Positions 45,798 through 54,110 of a stretch of DNA of 54,110 bases are shown here, piece after piece (the first letter of the stretch is position 1; each line of letters opens with the position of its first letter). The stretch covers positions 1-54,110 of the forward strand of contig JAFGNH010000136.1 of assembly GCA_016927115.1 (NCBI GenBank). Direction: 5' to 3'. A program made the position numbers and the translations under genes. The stretch comes from Anaerolineales bacterium (lineage in GTDB: Bacteria; Chloroflexota; Anaerolineae; Anaerolineales; E44-bin32). Below the pieces are notes generated by a model. The model saw only the letters and a list, made by a program, of their open reading frames with translations, was not told the origin of the DNA and made no database searches.

Positions 45798-46814
45798 TCA
45801 TAGCTGCGTGCGAATACTTTCTTCGACCGCGTAACAGGCAACATAGTGCCCGGGAAGCTGCTCTTTCAGATCCGGATCCGTTTTCATACAGCGGTCAAAG
45901 GCTAATGGGCAGCGGGAGTTAAAGTTGCACCCCTCTGGCGGATGTGCCGGGCTGGGCACATCACCTTCGAGGATGATACGCCGCCGTTTCTCTTCAACTA
46001 TTGGATCCGGTACAGGCACCGCCGACAGCAAAGCCTGTGTGTACGGGTGTTGTGGATTTTCATAGATTTCGTCCACGCTGCCCAGTTCAACAATCTTACC
46101 CAGGTACATCACTGCCACCCGGTCGCAAATATATCGTACCATGCTGAGGTCGTGGGTAATAAACAGATAGGTAAGATTGAGCTCTTTCTGAAGATCAAGG
46201 AGCAGATTGACCACCTGCGCCTGGATGGATACATCCAGTGCAGATATGGGCTCATCTGCCACAATAAAGGAAGGGTTGAGTGCCAGTGCACGAGCAACCC
46301 CGATACGCTGGCGCTGCCCACCAGAAAACTCATGCGGGTAACGCGAAGCCATCTGTGGATTCAAGCCAACGCGTTCAAGCAGTTCATTCACGCGCTCTTT
46401 GCGGGCTTTGCCGTGTGCAACATTGTGAATTTCAAGCGGCTCTCCCACAATTTCACGCACAGTCATGCGTGGATTCAGGGAAGAATACGGATCCTGGAAG
46501 ACGATCTGCATATGGGAGCGCATGCGCCGCAGCTCACTTCCTTCCATGGTTACCAGATCCTGGCCTTCAAAATAAACATTACCTTCGGTGGGACGGTGCA
46601 GCTGGAGAATAGTACGCCCCAATGTCGACTTGCCACAGCCACTTTCCCCAACCAAGCCCAGTGTTTCTCCTTCAAGAATTTCTAGATTTACACCGTCGAC
46701 TGCCCGTACTTCTCCACCCTTTCCCGTAAAGAAACTCGAGGATAGTGGGAAATGCTTCTTTAATCCTTCGACTTTTACCAGTGTTTGTTGTGTTCCATTG
46801 TTGAGTGTGCTCAT
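45798..46814 (-). CDS. Peptide ABC transporter ATP-binding protein (OppF/DppF type), operon 1
   Basis: 338 aa. Walker [25 protein letters not shown], signature [15 protein letters not shown], Walker [20 protein letters not shown], then [15 protein letters not shown] in the C-terminal extension. The ATG overlaps the OppD-type stop by four bases (ATGA), so the pair is translationally coupled. Energises the OppBC channel of the same operon. Confidence 0.95.
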   Translation of the reverse strand: MSTLNNGTQQTLVKVEGLKKHFPLSSSFFTGKGGEVRAVDGVNLEILEGETLGLVGESGCGKSTLGRTILQLHRPTEGNVYFEGQDLVTMEGSELRRMRSHMQIVFQDPYSSLNPRMTVREIVGEPLEIHNVAHGKARKERVNELLERVGLNPQMASRYPHEFSGGQRQRIGVARALALNPSFIVADEPISALDVSIQAQVVNLLLDLQKELNLTYLFITHDLSMVRYICDRVAVMYLGKIVELGSVDEIYENPQHPYTQALLSAVPVPDPIVEEKRRRIILEGDVPSPAHPPEGCNFNSRCPLAFDRCMKTDPDLKEQLPGHYVACYAVEESIRTQL

Positions 46815-47815
46815 GCAACCACCTCACGGGGTTTTCCAGTCTTTACATCAACCCAGCAGGCGATTTCATGATCCGTATCGACTGATTCGAGTGCTGGATT
46901 TTCTTTCCTGCAGCGGTCAATCGCAAATGTACAGCGCGATTCAAATGGGCATCCTATCGGAAGCCCCAGCAGATCCGGAGGCCGCCCATCAATTGGAATC
47001 AAACGCTCACCCTTCTTACGTTGATCCACTCTGGGCAGTGATTTGAGAAGCCCCAATGTGTAAGGATGGCGAGGATCCCCGTACAACTGCTTGACCGGCG
47101 CTTTTTCAACGATATACCCGGCATACATTACATTCAGCTTTTCTGCCAGGCCAGCCATAATTCCCAGGTCATGGGTGATCCAGATAATCGCCATTCCGAG
47201 TTTATCCCGTAGACGGCGAATCAGGTCAATAATTTGTGCCTGGATGGTCACATCCAGAGCAGTGGTCGGTTCATCAGCGATCAGAATACTCGGGGAGCAC
47301 GAAAGCGACATGGCGATCATTGCCCGCTGGCGCATTCCACCGGAAAATTCGTGAGGGTAGGAATCAAGATGTTGTTTGGCTTCTGATATCCCTACAAGAT
47401 CGAGCATTTCCGTAGCGCGCTCGCGTGCAGCCAGGTCATCCATGCCGGTATGCAGATGCAATGCCTCCGTAATCTGCTTGCCGATCGTCATCACCGGGTT
47501 CAGTGATGTCATTGGATCCTGGAAAATCATCGCTATTTCACCACCGCGGATCCGCCGCATATCATTATCAGGGATCTTCAGTAGATCTCTGCCTTTATAC
47601 AACACTTCCCCCTGGTAGATATCTCCCGGGGGAATCGGTATCAAACGCATCAATGAAAGCGCATGAACGCTTTTTCCGCAGCCACTCTCGCCTACAACGC
47701 CAAGGGTTTCACCCTCCCCCAGGGTATACGAGACGCCGTTGACTGCATTAACGATTCCTGAATCAGTGTGAAACCTGGTTGCCAAATCCTTAATTTCCAA
47801 TATGTGTGCCGTCAA
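46811..47815 (-). CDS. Peptide ABC transporter ATP-binding protein (OppD/DppD type), operon 1
   Basis: 334 aa. Walker [23 protein letters not shown], signature [15 protein letters not shown], Walker [22 protein letters not shown]-terminal [15 protein letters not shown]. The TTG at 47815 has GGAG eight bases upstream. First gene of operon 1, which continues oppF, binding protein, oppB, oppC. Confidence 0.94.
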   Translation of the reverse strand: MTAHILEIKDLATRFHTDSGIVNAVNGVSYTLGEGETLGVVGESGCGKSVHALSLMRLIPIPPGDIYQGEVLYKGRDLLKIPDNDMRRIRGGEIAMIFQDPMTSLNPVMTIGKQITEALHLHTGMDDLAARERATEMLDLVGISEAKQHLDSYPHEFSGGMRQRAMIAMSLSCSPSILIADEPTTALDVTIQAQIIDLIRRLRDKLGMAIIWITHDLGIMAGLAEKLNVMYAGYIVEKAPVKQLYGDPRHPYTLGLLKSLPRVDQRKKGERLIPIDGRPPDLLGLPIGCPFESRCTFAIDRCRKENPALESVDTDHEIACWVDVKTGKPREVVA

Positions 47816-48152
47816 GTTAGCTTCTCCAACGAAAAGAATTTCGACTTGTACCTGATAACTTCCTGACAGATGTCGAATTTCATTGTCCCGGTCAGGAAGG
47901 TAATTATGCTATTTCAATCATTTGCTTTTTCTTATCTTGTGAATAGAACCCTTCTTCTATCCCAATTATTATCTGGTGTGTGCCCGGATACTTGATCAAC
48001 TGGTAAAGAGGTTTCCTTTTAAGACAATACAAAGCGATTATACATGAAACACTATCTCTGTCAATTATCGTTGTTCCCTTCCCTCCTTCAACTGAATCCG
48101 AATTTTACCATTTTATCCCATGAACTGAACAATTTCCTGTTCAGAGGAAATA
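47816..48152. other. Upstream region of peptide transporter operon 1
   Basis: No gene. It contains an inverted repeat TTCCTGAC (47860-47867) / GTCAGGAA (47891-47898) close to the oppD start, which could be an operator or leader hairpin. I did not find a clear promoter. Confidence 0.5.
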
Positions 48153-48506
48153 CTAACTGAATACAAATATCGTCATACTGACAGGCAGAAAATTATGCGC
48201 CAATGTTCTGTTCGCTTCACTCAACGACCGGCGCTTATACTCGTAGCCAACGCCTCCTGGAACCCGAAGTAATCGAATCGCCTCAATGGCATCCATGTGT
48301 GCATCCCTGAAGAATGCCCTCATCAGAATCAGGTACGACAACAGTATCCCGACAGAAAATCGCCTTCTTCCACGGCGTGATGCCGCACGCACAAGCAGCT
48401 GCTGCCGCACTCCAGGATTAACTTTCTGAGTGCCCGCCCATTCTTTCATTGAACGGCTGATCAACCGATCCATCGAATCATCAAAATCCCTACGCTGAGT
48501 ACCCAA
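48153..48506 (-). CDS. Small membrane protein, possible anti-sigma partner
   Basis: 117 aa. A basic, soluble N-terminal half (FDDSMDRLISRSMKEW, QQLLVRAASRRGRRR) is followed by one hydrophobic segment (FSVGILLSYLILMRAFF) and a second short one at the very end (HNFLPVSMTIFVFS). The TTG start overlaps the ECF sigma gene by 17 bases and has GAGG in that gene's end, so the two are coupled. Position directly after an ECF sigma factor suggests an anti-sigma role, but I see no zinc-binding HxxxCxxC motif and the C-terminal domain is too short to be a normal sensor. It may be a degenerate or unrelated protein. Confidence 0.6.
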   Translation of the reverse strand: MGTQRRDFDDSMDRLISRSMKEWAGTQKVNPGVRQQLLVRAASRRGRRRFSVGILLSYLILMRAFFRDAHMDAIEAIRLLRVPGGVGYEYKRRSLSEANRTLAHNFLPVSMTIFVFS

Positions 48507-49074
48507 GACGCACCTCTGGAATCAAATCTGAATAAACACCCAATTCCTTCTTCAATTTTAATCGACCGTAATGCAGTCGTGATTTTACGGTTCCTACCGG
48601 AACTTCAATAATCTCTGAAATCTCCTGCAGCGTCAGGTCATTCACATAGTAAAGAACAACCACTATCCGTTGTGAAATCGGCAGTGTTGCCAGAGCTTCT
48701 TTGATAACACTGCAAATTTCATCATGTTCAACAATCGCCTGAGGGCCTGGCTTGAATTCCCGCGCCAGCCATTCACCCATCTCGCGCAGTACCTGGAAAC
48801 CGCGGCTGCGTCGTTTTACATAAGTGTAGGCAAGATTCGCTGTAACCCGGTACAGCCAGGGTTGGATAGGTCGATCGGGATCAACCCTGCTGCAAAACCG
48901 GTTCAGCCTCAGAAATGTATCCTGCAGCAGATCCGCAGCAGATTCAGCGTCGCCAGTGATCCCAAGTGCTGTACGGAACACCATTTGCTGGTGCCGATCG
49001 TATAATTCGCCCAGCGCTTGCAGTTCACCCCGCTGTAGCTCAATAATCAGCTCTCTATCCGTTTTCTGATCCAC
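48490..49074 (-). CDS. ECF-type RNA polymerase sigma factor
   Basis: 194 aa. Region 2 (LYDRHQQMVFRTALGITGDAESAADLLQDTFLRLNRF, then PWLYRVTANLAYTYVKRR) and region 4 (EALATLPISQRIVVVLYYVNDLTLQEISEIIEVPVGTVKSRLHYGRLKLKKEL) are both present, as in extracytoplasmic-function sigma factors. It starts at GTG with a weak AAGGG upstream. Target genes are not evident; a peptide-binding lipoprotein lies just upstream, co-directional. Confidence 0.93.
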   Translation of the reverse strand: MDQKTDRELIIELQRGELQALGELYDRHQQMVFRTALGITGDAESAADLLQDTFLRLNRFCSRVDPDRPIQPWLYRVTANLAYTYVKRRSRGFQVLREMGEWLAREFKPGPQAIVEHDEICSVIKEALATLPISQRIVVVLYYVNDLTLQEISEIIEVPVGTVKSRLHYGRLKLKKELGVYSDLIPEVRLGYSA

Positions 49075-49213
49075 GCCGTGTGCCCTTCTTTTTCAGTAGA
49101 TCAACGCTTCCTTATATGTATACTGATCAGCAAAGAAAAAGGTTCAATTCTCTGGCAGATTCCTGCAAATTTCTTACCAAAACCCGGAATGCTGCCTTTC
49201 TCCATCATAAGTG

Positions 49214-51139
49214 TTATTCAGCCTGCCCGCAATCATCTCCCCGGTGAAGTTCCTCCAGATTCCATAATACACTAAATGCACTCGGGTTTACATCCACACC
49301 ACATATATCCGTGGCATAGGCAGCAACTCGCGGCCGCTCAAACAAAGGCAAGCCCGGGATTTCCTCCGCCAGGAGCTGCTCCGTTGCAGCAGCGGCCTCA
49401 ACCGCTTTGGAGCTGTCTGCCAGGCTGAGTTGAACTGTACCGCAAGCCTGGTCAAACCCACTGTTTGTAAAACCGGAAGCATTGATCCCATATCTGGATG
49501 TATCTGAAGGTATCTGGCCGCTTTCATACATCTCACACGGAGGACTGCTGAAAACAGGCCAGGCCCATACTACCGCGGAGAAGGTGCGTGAAAAAACCTC
49601 CCCATCCGGCCAGGAAGTAAATAACCCATCTGAAGATCCATAGGAAGGCTGTACATCAATACCACAAACCGCCAGGTCTTCCGCCAGCTTTCCTGCTACC
49701 TGGCGCTGCAAATCCCCATCAACCGTTTTGAGGGTAAACGAGAATGGTGTTCCCGACTCCACGTTCCATACACCCTGAGCAACCCGGCCCTTTACCTCAT
49801 CTCCCTCCACCTCAAGCCAACCAGCCTGTTCCAGCAGCGCCATGGCAGCAGCAGGATCATATTCAGGGTAACTCACATCCTGGTCAACCAGCGGATGCCC
49901 GGATGGTAAATAGGTGTCAGGCACCGCTCCGAGGCCATTCAGAACCGTTTGCACCAGACCTTCACGGTCTATACACATTGATACGGCCTGTCTGGTCCGG
50001 GTCTCTCCAAAGAAGCGTGCTTCTGATGCATTCAGTGGAGCTGTATTAAAATCGAGCCGTTCAATCACAGAACCGGCTGCCCAGCTGAATTCAAGCGCTC
50101 CCTGCTCCTGGAGATCGAGTAAATTCTCAATCGAGCTTGTTGGAATCAATGATTCATCCAGGACATCACATTCGCCGGTCACCAGCTGTTGCAACGCAGA
50201 ATCGGAATCATTCCCCAGGAAACGAAAAACCAATCTGTCGAATGCAGGCAATCCTTCACCTGCACGGAAATACTGTGGATTGCTGTTCAGAACAATCTGC
50301 TGGTTCTGCCAGGATTCAATAACATAGGGCCCCCAGCCCACGGGCTGAAGAGTGGTTTGGGGAGAATTGAGCAGAGCAGCCGGATCTTCAGCACCCAACA
50401 GGTGTTCCGGTAGTGGACTCCAGAAATTCGATCCGTAGTCCGGGTCAATGAAACCCGGAATGCCGACCCAGCGAAGTTCATACTCTCCAGTCGTCTCATA
50501 AATCTGTGTACGATCAACCACATACTTGGAACTTGGCGTATCCGGATGCCTGTCCAGTTCATAAGAGAAGACTGAATCCGCCGCAGTGACAGGTTCTCCA
50601 TCCGACCACAGAATTCCCTCTTTCATTCTAAAGTGAACTTCAACCTGTTCCATTTGTGCTTCACCACCACTGTAGGACTGCTGGCATAGCGGGCTGGAGC
50701 ATCCTGCCGGCCAATAGGGTTTTCCATATTTAAGCATATCCGGAAGCATAGTTTCCGGATTCAGGTAGCGTTCACCATTCTGAACGATAACCGTGTTCAA
50801 CTGCACCCCAGCCTCCAGACCGGGAACTGCTTCCAGAAGTACTGGTTCAAAAGTGTAGTCCAGCAGATCATACGGGCCATCATAGATCGCCTGTAAAATC
50901 GTATCCGCTGATCGTGAAGCAGCTCCATACAGATAGAGTGATTCGGGCTCATCTTGCAGACAGACAATCAATGTTTCAGGAGGTATCGGTGTGGGTGTTG
51001 GAGGTACCTGTGTGGCTGCCGGCTCGGATGTTGAAATATCCCCGCCTGCTTCCTCTCCTGCTGCAAACAAACTGCATCCGGTCAGTATTCCCGCCAATAG
51101 AAAAATAGCTGGAAACCAGAGTTGTTTTGTGTGTTTCAT
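49214..51139 (-). CDS. Peptide ABC transporter substrate-binding lipoprotein (family 5)
   Basis: 641 aa. Signal peptide with LTGC lipobox (Cys22), a Ser/Thr/Pro-rich linker (SEPAATQVPPTPTPIPPE), then an SBP_bac_5 domain in normal order (EGILWSDGEPVTAADSVFSYELDRHPDTPS, VGWGPYVIESWQNQQIVLNSNPQYF, TRQAVSMCIDREGLVQTVLNG, SFTLKTVDGDLQRQVAGKLAEDLAVCGIDV). Several cysteines, some in pairs (CSSPLCQQS, CDVLDE, CIDREG), may form disulfides outside the cell. ATG 51139 has AGGAGGT nine bases upstream. No permease is adjacent, so it either shares the transporter above or works with distant genes. Confidence 0.9.
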   Translation of the reverse strand: MKHTKQLWFPAIFLLAGILTGCSLFAAGEEAGGDISTSEPAATQVPPTPTPIPPETLIVCLQDEPESLYLYGAASRSADTILQAIYDGPYDLLDYTFEPVLLEAVPGLEAGVQLNTVIVQNGERYLNPETMLPDMLKYGKPYWPAGCSSPLCQQSYSGGEAQMEQVEVHFRMKEGILWSDGEPVTAADSVFSYELDRHPDTPSSKYVVDRTQIYETTGEYELRWVGIPGFIDPDYGSNFWSPLPEHLLGAEDPAALLNSPQTTLQPVGWGPYVIESWQNQQIVLNSNPQYFRAGEGLPAFDRLVFRFLGNDSDSALQQLVTGECDVLDESLIPTSSIENLLDLQEQGALEFSWAAGSVIERLDFNTAPLNASEARFFGETRTRQAVSMCIDREGLVQTVLNGLGAVPDTYLPSGHPLVDQDVSYPEYDPAAAMALLEQAGWLEVEGDEVKGRVAQGVWNVESGTPFSFTLKTVDGDLQRQVAGKLAEDLAVCGIDVQPSYGSSDGLFTSWPDGEVFSRTFSAVVWAWPVFSSPPCEMYESGQIPSDTSRYGINASGFTNSGFDQACGTVQLSLADSSKAVEAAAATEQLLAEEIPGLPLFERPRVAAYATDICGVDVNPSAFSVLWNLEELHRGDDCGQAE

Positions 51140-51226
51140 ACTTTGCATACCTCCTGGACACTGAGCATCAGCATTGCTCATGCTCAGAGATAACCTTCTT
51201 TAAAACAAGGTGCTTCTTTCAATCGG

Positions 51227-51994
51227 CTATGATTCTGACTCCCGCGGATCCGACAGCTGCTTTTCAACTTCCCGCAGCTGCTGTAGAAAAATAAGGTCAG
51301 TTGCATTCAACGAGAGCTTTTCCAGTAAATCCGGACGGCGGAAATACGTCCGCCGCAGCGCTTCCTGCCTTCTCCAGGTTTCCACACGGGCATGATTTCC
51401 GGAAAGCAGGACCTCGGGCACCTGCCAGCCGCGGAACTCCGCCGGGCGAGTGTAATGGGGGTGTTCGAGCAAACCCATTGCGTGGGAATCTTTAGCTGCA
51501 GCATCTGCATCCCCCAGCACGCCTGGTATCTGTCTGGCCAGTGCATCAATAACCACCAGTACCGGCAGCTCCCCCCCGGTCAGCACATAATCTCCCATGG
51601 AGATCTCCTCGGTCACCAGAAACTCTCGCACCCGTTCATCAATCCCCTCATAACGGCCGCAGAGAAAAGCCAGATGTTCATACCGAGAAAGGTCCACTGC
51701 TTTTTTCTGATCGAATACCCTGCCTTGCGGTGTAAGCAGGATCAATGGGATCGTGTTAATCCCTTCACCCAGTACCGATTCAACAGCAGAGAAGATGGGC
51801 TCCGGTTTCATCACCATCCCGCCGCCGCCGCCATAAGGTTCATCATCGGTCGTATGGTGCCGGTCGGAGGTGTAGTCGCGGATATTATGCAAAAGCACAT
51901 GAAGCAACCCCGCTTCCTGCGCTTTGCCGAGAATGCTGGACTCGAGATAAGGTATCATGGTCTCCGGGAAAAGGGTGAATACATCGATTCGCAT
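51227..51994 (-). CDS. trmD: tRNA (guanine-37-N1)-methyltransferase
   Basis: 255 aa. SPOUT-family trefoil knot: MRIDVFTLFPETMIP, PYGGGGGMVMKPEPIF, AFLCGRYEGIDERV, EISMGDYVLTGGELPVLVVIDALARQIPGVLG; the C-terminal helical domain (LRRTYFRRPDLLEK) holds tRNA. It methylates G37 of tRNAs reading CNN codons to prevent frameshifting. AGAAGGA precedes the ATG. The gene stands alone, without the usual rpsP-rimM-rplS partners. Confidence 0.96.
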   Translation of the reverse strand: MRIDVFTLFPETMIPYLESSILGKAQEAGLLHVLLHNIRDYTSDRHHTTDDEPYGGGGGMVMKPEPIFSAVESVLGEGINTIPLILLTPQGRVFDQKKAVDLSRYEHLAFLCGRYEGIDERVREFLVTEEISMGDYVLTGGELPVLVVIDALARQIPGVLGDADAAAKDSHAMGLLEHPHYTRPAEFRGWQVPEVLLSGNHARVETWRRQEALRRTYFRRPDLLEKLSLNATDLIFLQQLREVEKQLSDPRESES

Positions 51995-52543
51995 AGACTC
52001 ATCCTTCTAAGAGCAGGAAGCCTGCCCGCAACACATAATCAGGTAAAGATTGTACCCTAAAGCAGGATTAGCTGGCACGATTTTCTTCACAGCAGCGGTT
52101 CATAATCCCCCTTCGTGTTCAAACCCGGACATGATCCGGTTAACCGAGCATAGCAAAGAATGGACGGAAAAACAAGCTCCTGCCATGCCCTGCTCAATAA
52201 AAGCTGGATGACTTCATTCGGTGTCGGGAGCCTCATAATAATGCACTTTCAGGCGGCTGAGGACGGACGCTGAACCGTGATACAGAACTGTCATACCATT
52301 CATATCCTTTATTTGGTGTATCCCAAGGTTTACATTAAATAATATATGGCTATAATGAACCATCTTTGCATCAGTCGAAAAGTCTGAAAATACTGTTTGG
52401 CAGATATGTTTATAGTATTCCACAACAATAAAACTATAGAAAAACGAACCTGCTAATCATCGCCCCACCCAGACATGATCTGGATATCTTCCTGCGACTC
52501 TAAAGAACGCGGCAGGAAAAAACATGGCTTCCTGGAGGAGTCA
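51995..52543. other. Intergenic region between trmD and the plus-strand genes
   Basis: No gene found. An open frame on the minus strand (near 52214-52423) has no ribosome binding site or recognisable similarity. The promoter for the gene at 52544 must be here; I could not place it with confidence. Confidence 0.5.
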
Positions 52544-52834
52544 ATGGAAACCTCAGAACCAACATCCAACCCTGCGGCTCGAACCAGAAAACAAAGCAAG
52601 CTTCTGCTAACTGTTATTATCCCGGCAGCTTCATGCATGCTGTCGTCTCTGATTGGGATCTTTCTTGGTCAGATTGGAAATCTGATGTATTCACTGCTGG
52701 ATCAGGCGGCTGGGTGCCTGGCTGTACCCGGGTTCATTGTACTGTTCCTGATCAGCTTCGGGCTTTCCTTCTTAATCAATAAGCTCCTGCAGCGTTTGCT
52801 TTCCGGGCGTAAAAACGATGCGATTCCAGAATAG
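52544..52834 (+). CDS. Small two-TM membrane protein, unknown function
   Basis: 96 aa. After a polar N-terminus (METSEPTSNPAARTRKQSK) come two hydrophobic segments (LLLTVIIPAASCMLSSLIGIFLG and CLAVPGFIVLFLISFGLSFLI), ending in a basic tail (LLQRLLSGRKNDAIPE). GGAGGAG three bases before the ATG fixes the start, excluding the 23-residue longer frame. It precedes the secreted protein gene by 43 bases and is probably co-transcribed with it. Confidence 0.75.
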   Translation: METSEPTSNPAARTRKQSKLLLTVIIPAASCMLSSLIGIFLGQIGNLMYSLLDQAAGCLAVPGFIVLFLISFGLSFLINKLLQRLLSGRKNDAIPE

Positions 52835-52877
52835 AATAACTGACAAGAACTCACCCCCTTCTCCCATGGAGGCATTC

Positions 52878-54110
52878 ATGCAAGCAAAGATCCACTACGC
52901 ACTCCTTATCCTGGCGGGGATGATGACCCTTTCCCTGTCCGCTGCCAGAGTTCCGGCGCAGCCTCAACCGGCCCTGTCGCAACCCGCCTCCGGGGAACCG
53001 GTTTCTGATTCATCGATTCCGTTACAATCCGGTTCCTGTATGGCCATACTTCAGGCAGCCGGACAGCAGGCGGGCGTGGAAGGCGACACCAGCCTGAATT
53101 CCTTCGAAGGACTCAATGGATTCGGCATGATTTCGTGCGGGCTAAGCTACAGAGAACAGATAGGATACAATCGCCAGGCACTAGGAACAGGGCTCGGCCT
53201 GAACGATGTCGGAGATCGCTACGAAACTTTCTCACATGGAGAATGCAGGAATTCTGATGAACTGCCGAACGATTCCTCCTACCTGTTCAACTTCCATGGT
53301 TACCTTGCTATCATGGAAACATATGTTTCTGAAAAGACCAGGACTCATGATACCGACGACATTGTACACATGGAATCCAAAAGCATCTTCTGGTACATGG
53401 ATGGCGGAGGGGATTATTGCTACAGCTTGAGTGTCCGCACAACTACTGACAGTGTTGAAGAGTTCGGCCATGCCCAGGACCCGACACCCATTGCTGATGT
53501 ACTCTGGTCTATAGCTGAGGCTAACCTTCCGCTGACACCTCCTGCTGCTGATGGCACGGATCAGCAGGACGGACCTGTTCTTCCCGGAGAAAACGCTGAT
53601 CCGCAAACCGGAGATATCTCGCCGGAAGAAGAAAACCCGCTGCAGCCGGAAACACCTTCCGATACGGATACCACCGACCCGGGTAACTCGATCTTTGATA
53701 TTCCTCTCGCTATCGTCCTGGGAAGCTTCGGCATTCCGATTGCAGGCGCTGCTGCCGGCGCACTGGTCTCGGCTGTCCTGGGAACCCTGACACCCGGCGC
53801 CGCCACAACAGCAGGAACATCCTCGGGTCCCGCAGCCGTGAAGAAAAAAGGAGACCCGGTCTCTTCTGATCCTGCGTCTGAGGAACTCCCGGAAAGTCCG
53901 CCTCCTGAAAAGGACGTCCCTCCAACCGATCCCCCCGACCCTGCCGCTGAAGAGAAACCCGTGGAGGAGACTCCGGAGGAAGAGACGGATCCCGGCAAAG
54001 AGCCCGAACCGGAGGAACAGCCACCGGCTGCAAAAAACACCGAAACCAAAGAAACCAGCACCGAACCGGAAAAACCAAAACCTGAGAAGAAGGCGGTTAC
54101 CCCCGAGCAG
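52878..54110 (+). CDS. Secreted/membrane-anchored protein with acidic Pro-rich tail (partial, open at window end)
   Basis: At least 411 codons, no stop before the window ends. A signal peptide (MQAKIHYALLILAGMMTLSLSAARVPAQ) is followed by a Ser/Pro linker, a globular part with several cysteines (about residues 55-205, including SGSCMAILQAAGQQAGVEGDTSL, GMISCGLSYREQIGYN, GGGDYCYSLSV), an acidic linker, a hydrophobic Gly/Ala-rich segment (about 270-300, IPLAIVLGSFGIPIAGAAAGALVSAVLG) that may span the membrane, and a long repetitive Pro/Glu/Lys tail. GGAGG five bases before ATG 52878 fixes the start. I do not recognise the family. Confidence 0.75.
   Translation, partial: MQAKIHYALLILAGMMTLSLSAARVPAQPQPALSQPASGEPVSDSSIPLQSGSCMAILQAAGQQAGVEGDTSLNSFEGLNGFGMISCGLSYREQIGYNRQALGTGLGLNDVGDRYETFSHGECRNSDELPNDSSYLFNFHGYLAIMETYVSEKTRTHDTDDIVHMESKSIFWYMDGGGDYCYSLSVRTTTDSVEEFGHAQDPTPIADVLWSIAEANLPLTPPAADGTDQQDGPVLPGENADPQTGDISPEEENPLQPETPSDTDTTDPGNSIFDIPLAIVLGSFGIPIAGAAAGALVSAVLGTLTPGAATTAGTSSGPAAVKKKGDPVSSDPASEELPESPPPEKDVPPTDPPDPAAEEKPVEETPEEETDPGKEPEPEEQPPAAKNTETKETSTEPEKPKPEKKAVTPEQ

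Noticed and set aside
53561..54061. 166-aa minus-strand Ser/Gly-rich open frame
   Set aside because: It is the antisense shadow of the Pro/Glu-rich tail of the plus-strand gene, which has a signal peptide and ribosome binding site.

Overview
The window looks like a chromosomal segment of a Chloroflexota (Anaerolineae-like) bacterium. This is an inference from gene content and order: a complete 14-gene nuo operon directly behind a recO-glyQS-dnaG-rpoD block, an alpha/beta-fused glycyl-tRNA synthetase, several family-5 peptide-binding lipoproteins, and LysW-like zinc ribbons. No rRNA and only one tRNA (Gln, UUG) are present, so taxonomy cannot be fixed from sequence alone. Almost every gene is on the minus strand.

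Layout. (1) 1-2417: accessory end with a 29-bp tandem repeat, a hicAB toxin-antitoxin pair whose hicA appears frameshifted, and about 1.5 kb without genes that holds a perfect 21-bp hairpin, an eleven-unit 21-bp tandem repeat and a 28-bp palindrome. (2) 2418-7434: greA, then a compact locus of three small LysW-like zinc-ribbon proteins with identical cysteine spacing, grouped around a methyltransferase/D-Ala-D-Ala-ligase-like ATP-grasp fusion and a winged-helix regulator with a degenerate receiver. I consider this the best candidate for an undescribed system. (3) 7936-11415: metallophosphoesterase, acylphosphatase, a two-TM coiled-coil protein, CorA. (4) 12091-26523: nuoA to nuoN (respiratory complex I), with a promoter upstream of nuoA and a strong terminator after nuoN. 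(5) 26707-34134: rpoD, dnaG, fused glyQS, recO (information processing), with recO probably leaderless. (6) 34446-37683: cdd, a CNNM/CorC-like protein, glmU, tRNA-Gln; era, often found between cdd and recO elsewhere, is missing here. (7) 37746-47815: a response regulator with a roadblock-like domain and two peptide ABC transporter operons. Operon 1 is oppD-oppF-SBP-oppB-oppC; operon 2 is lipoprotein-oppD-oppF. The binding protein of operon 1 appears to be circularly permuted. (8) 48153-54110: an ECF sigma factor with a small overlapping membrane protein, another peptide-binding lipoprotein, trmD, a small membrane protein and the start of a secreted/membrane protein that runs off the window.

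How they fit together: most of the window is housekeeping (energy conservation, replication priming, transcription, translation, cell-wall precursor synthesis) plus peptide uptake, consistent with a peptide-fermenting or respiring heterotroph. The LysW-like/ATP-grasp locus is the part whose biochemistry cannot be read from neighbours: by analogy to amino-group carrier systems it may ligate an amino acid or other group to a small carrier, but the carriers lack the canonical C-terminal glutamate. Start codons were chosen from visible ribosome binding sites, so several proteins are shorter than the longest open frame.
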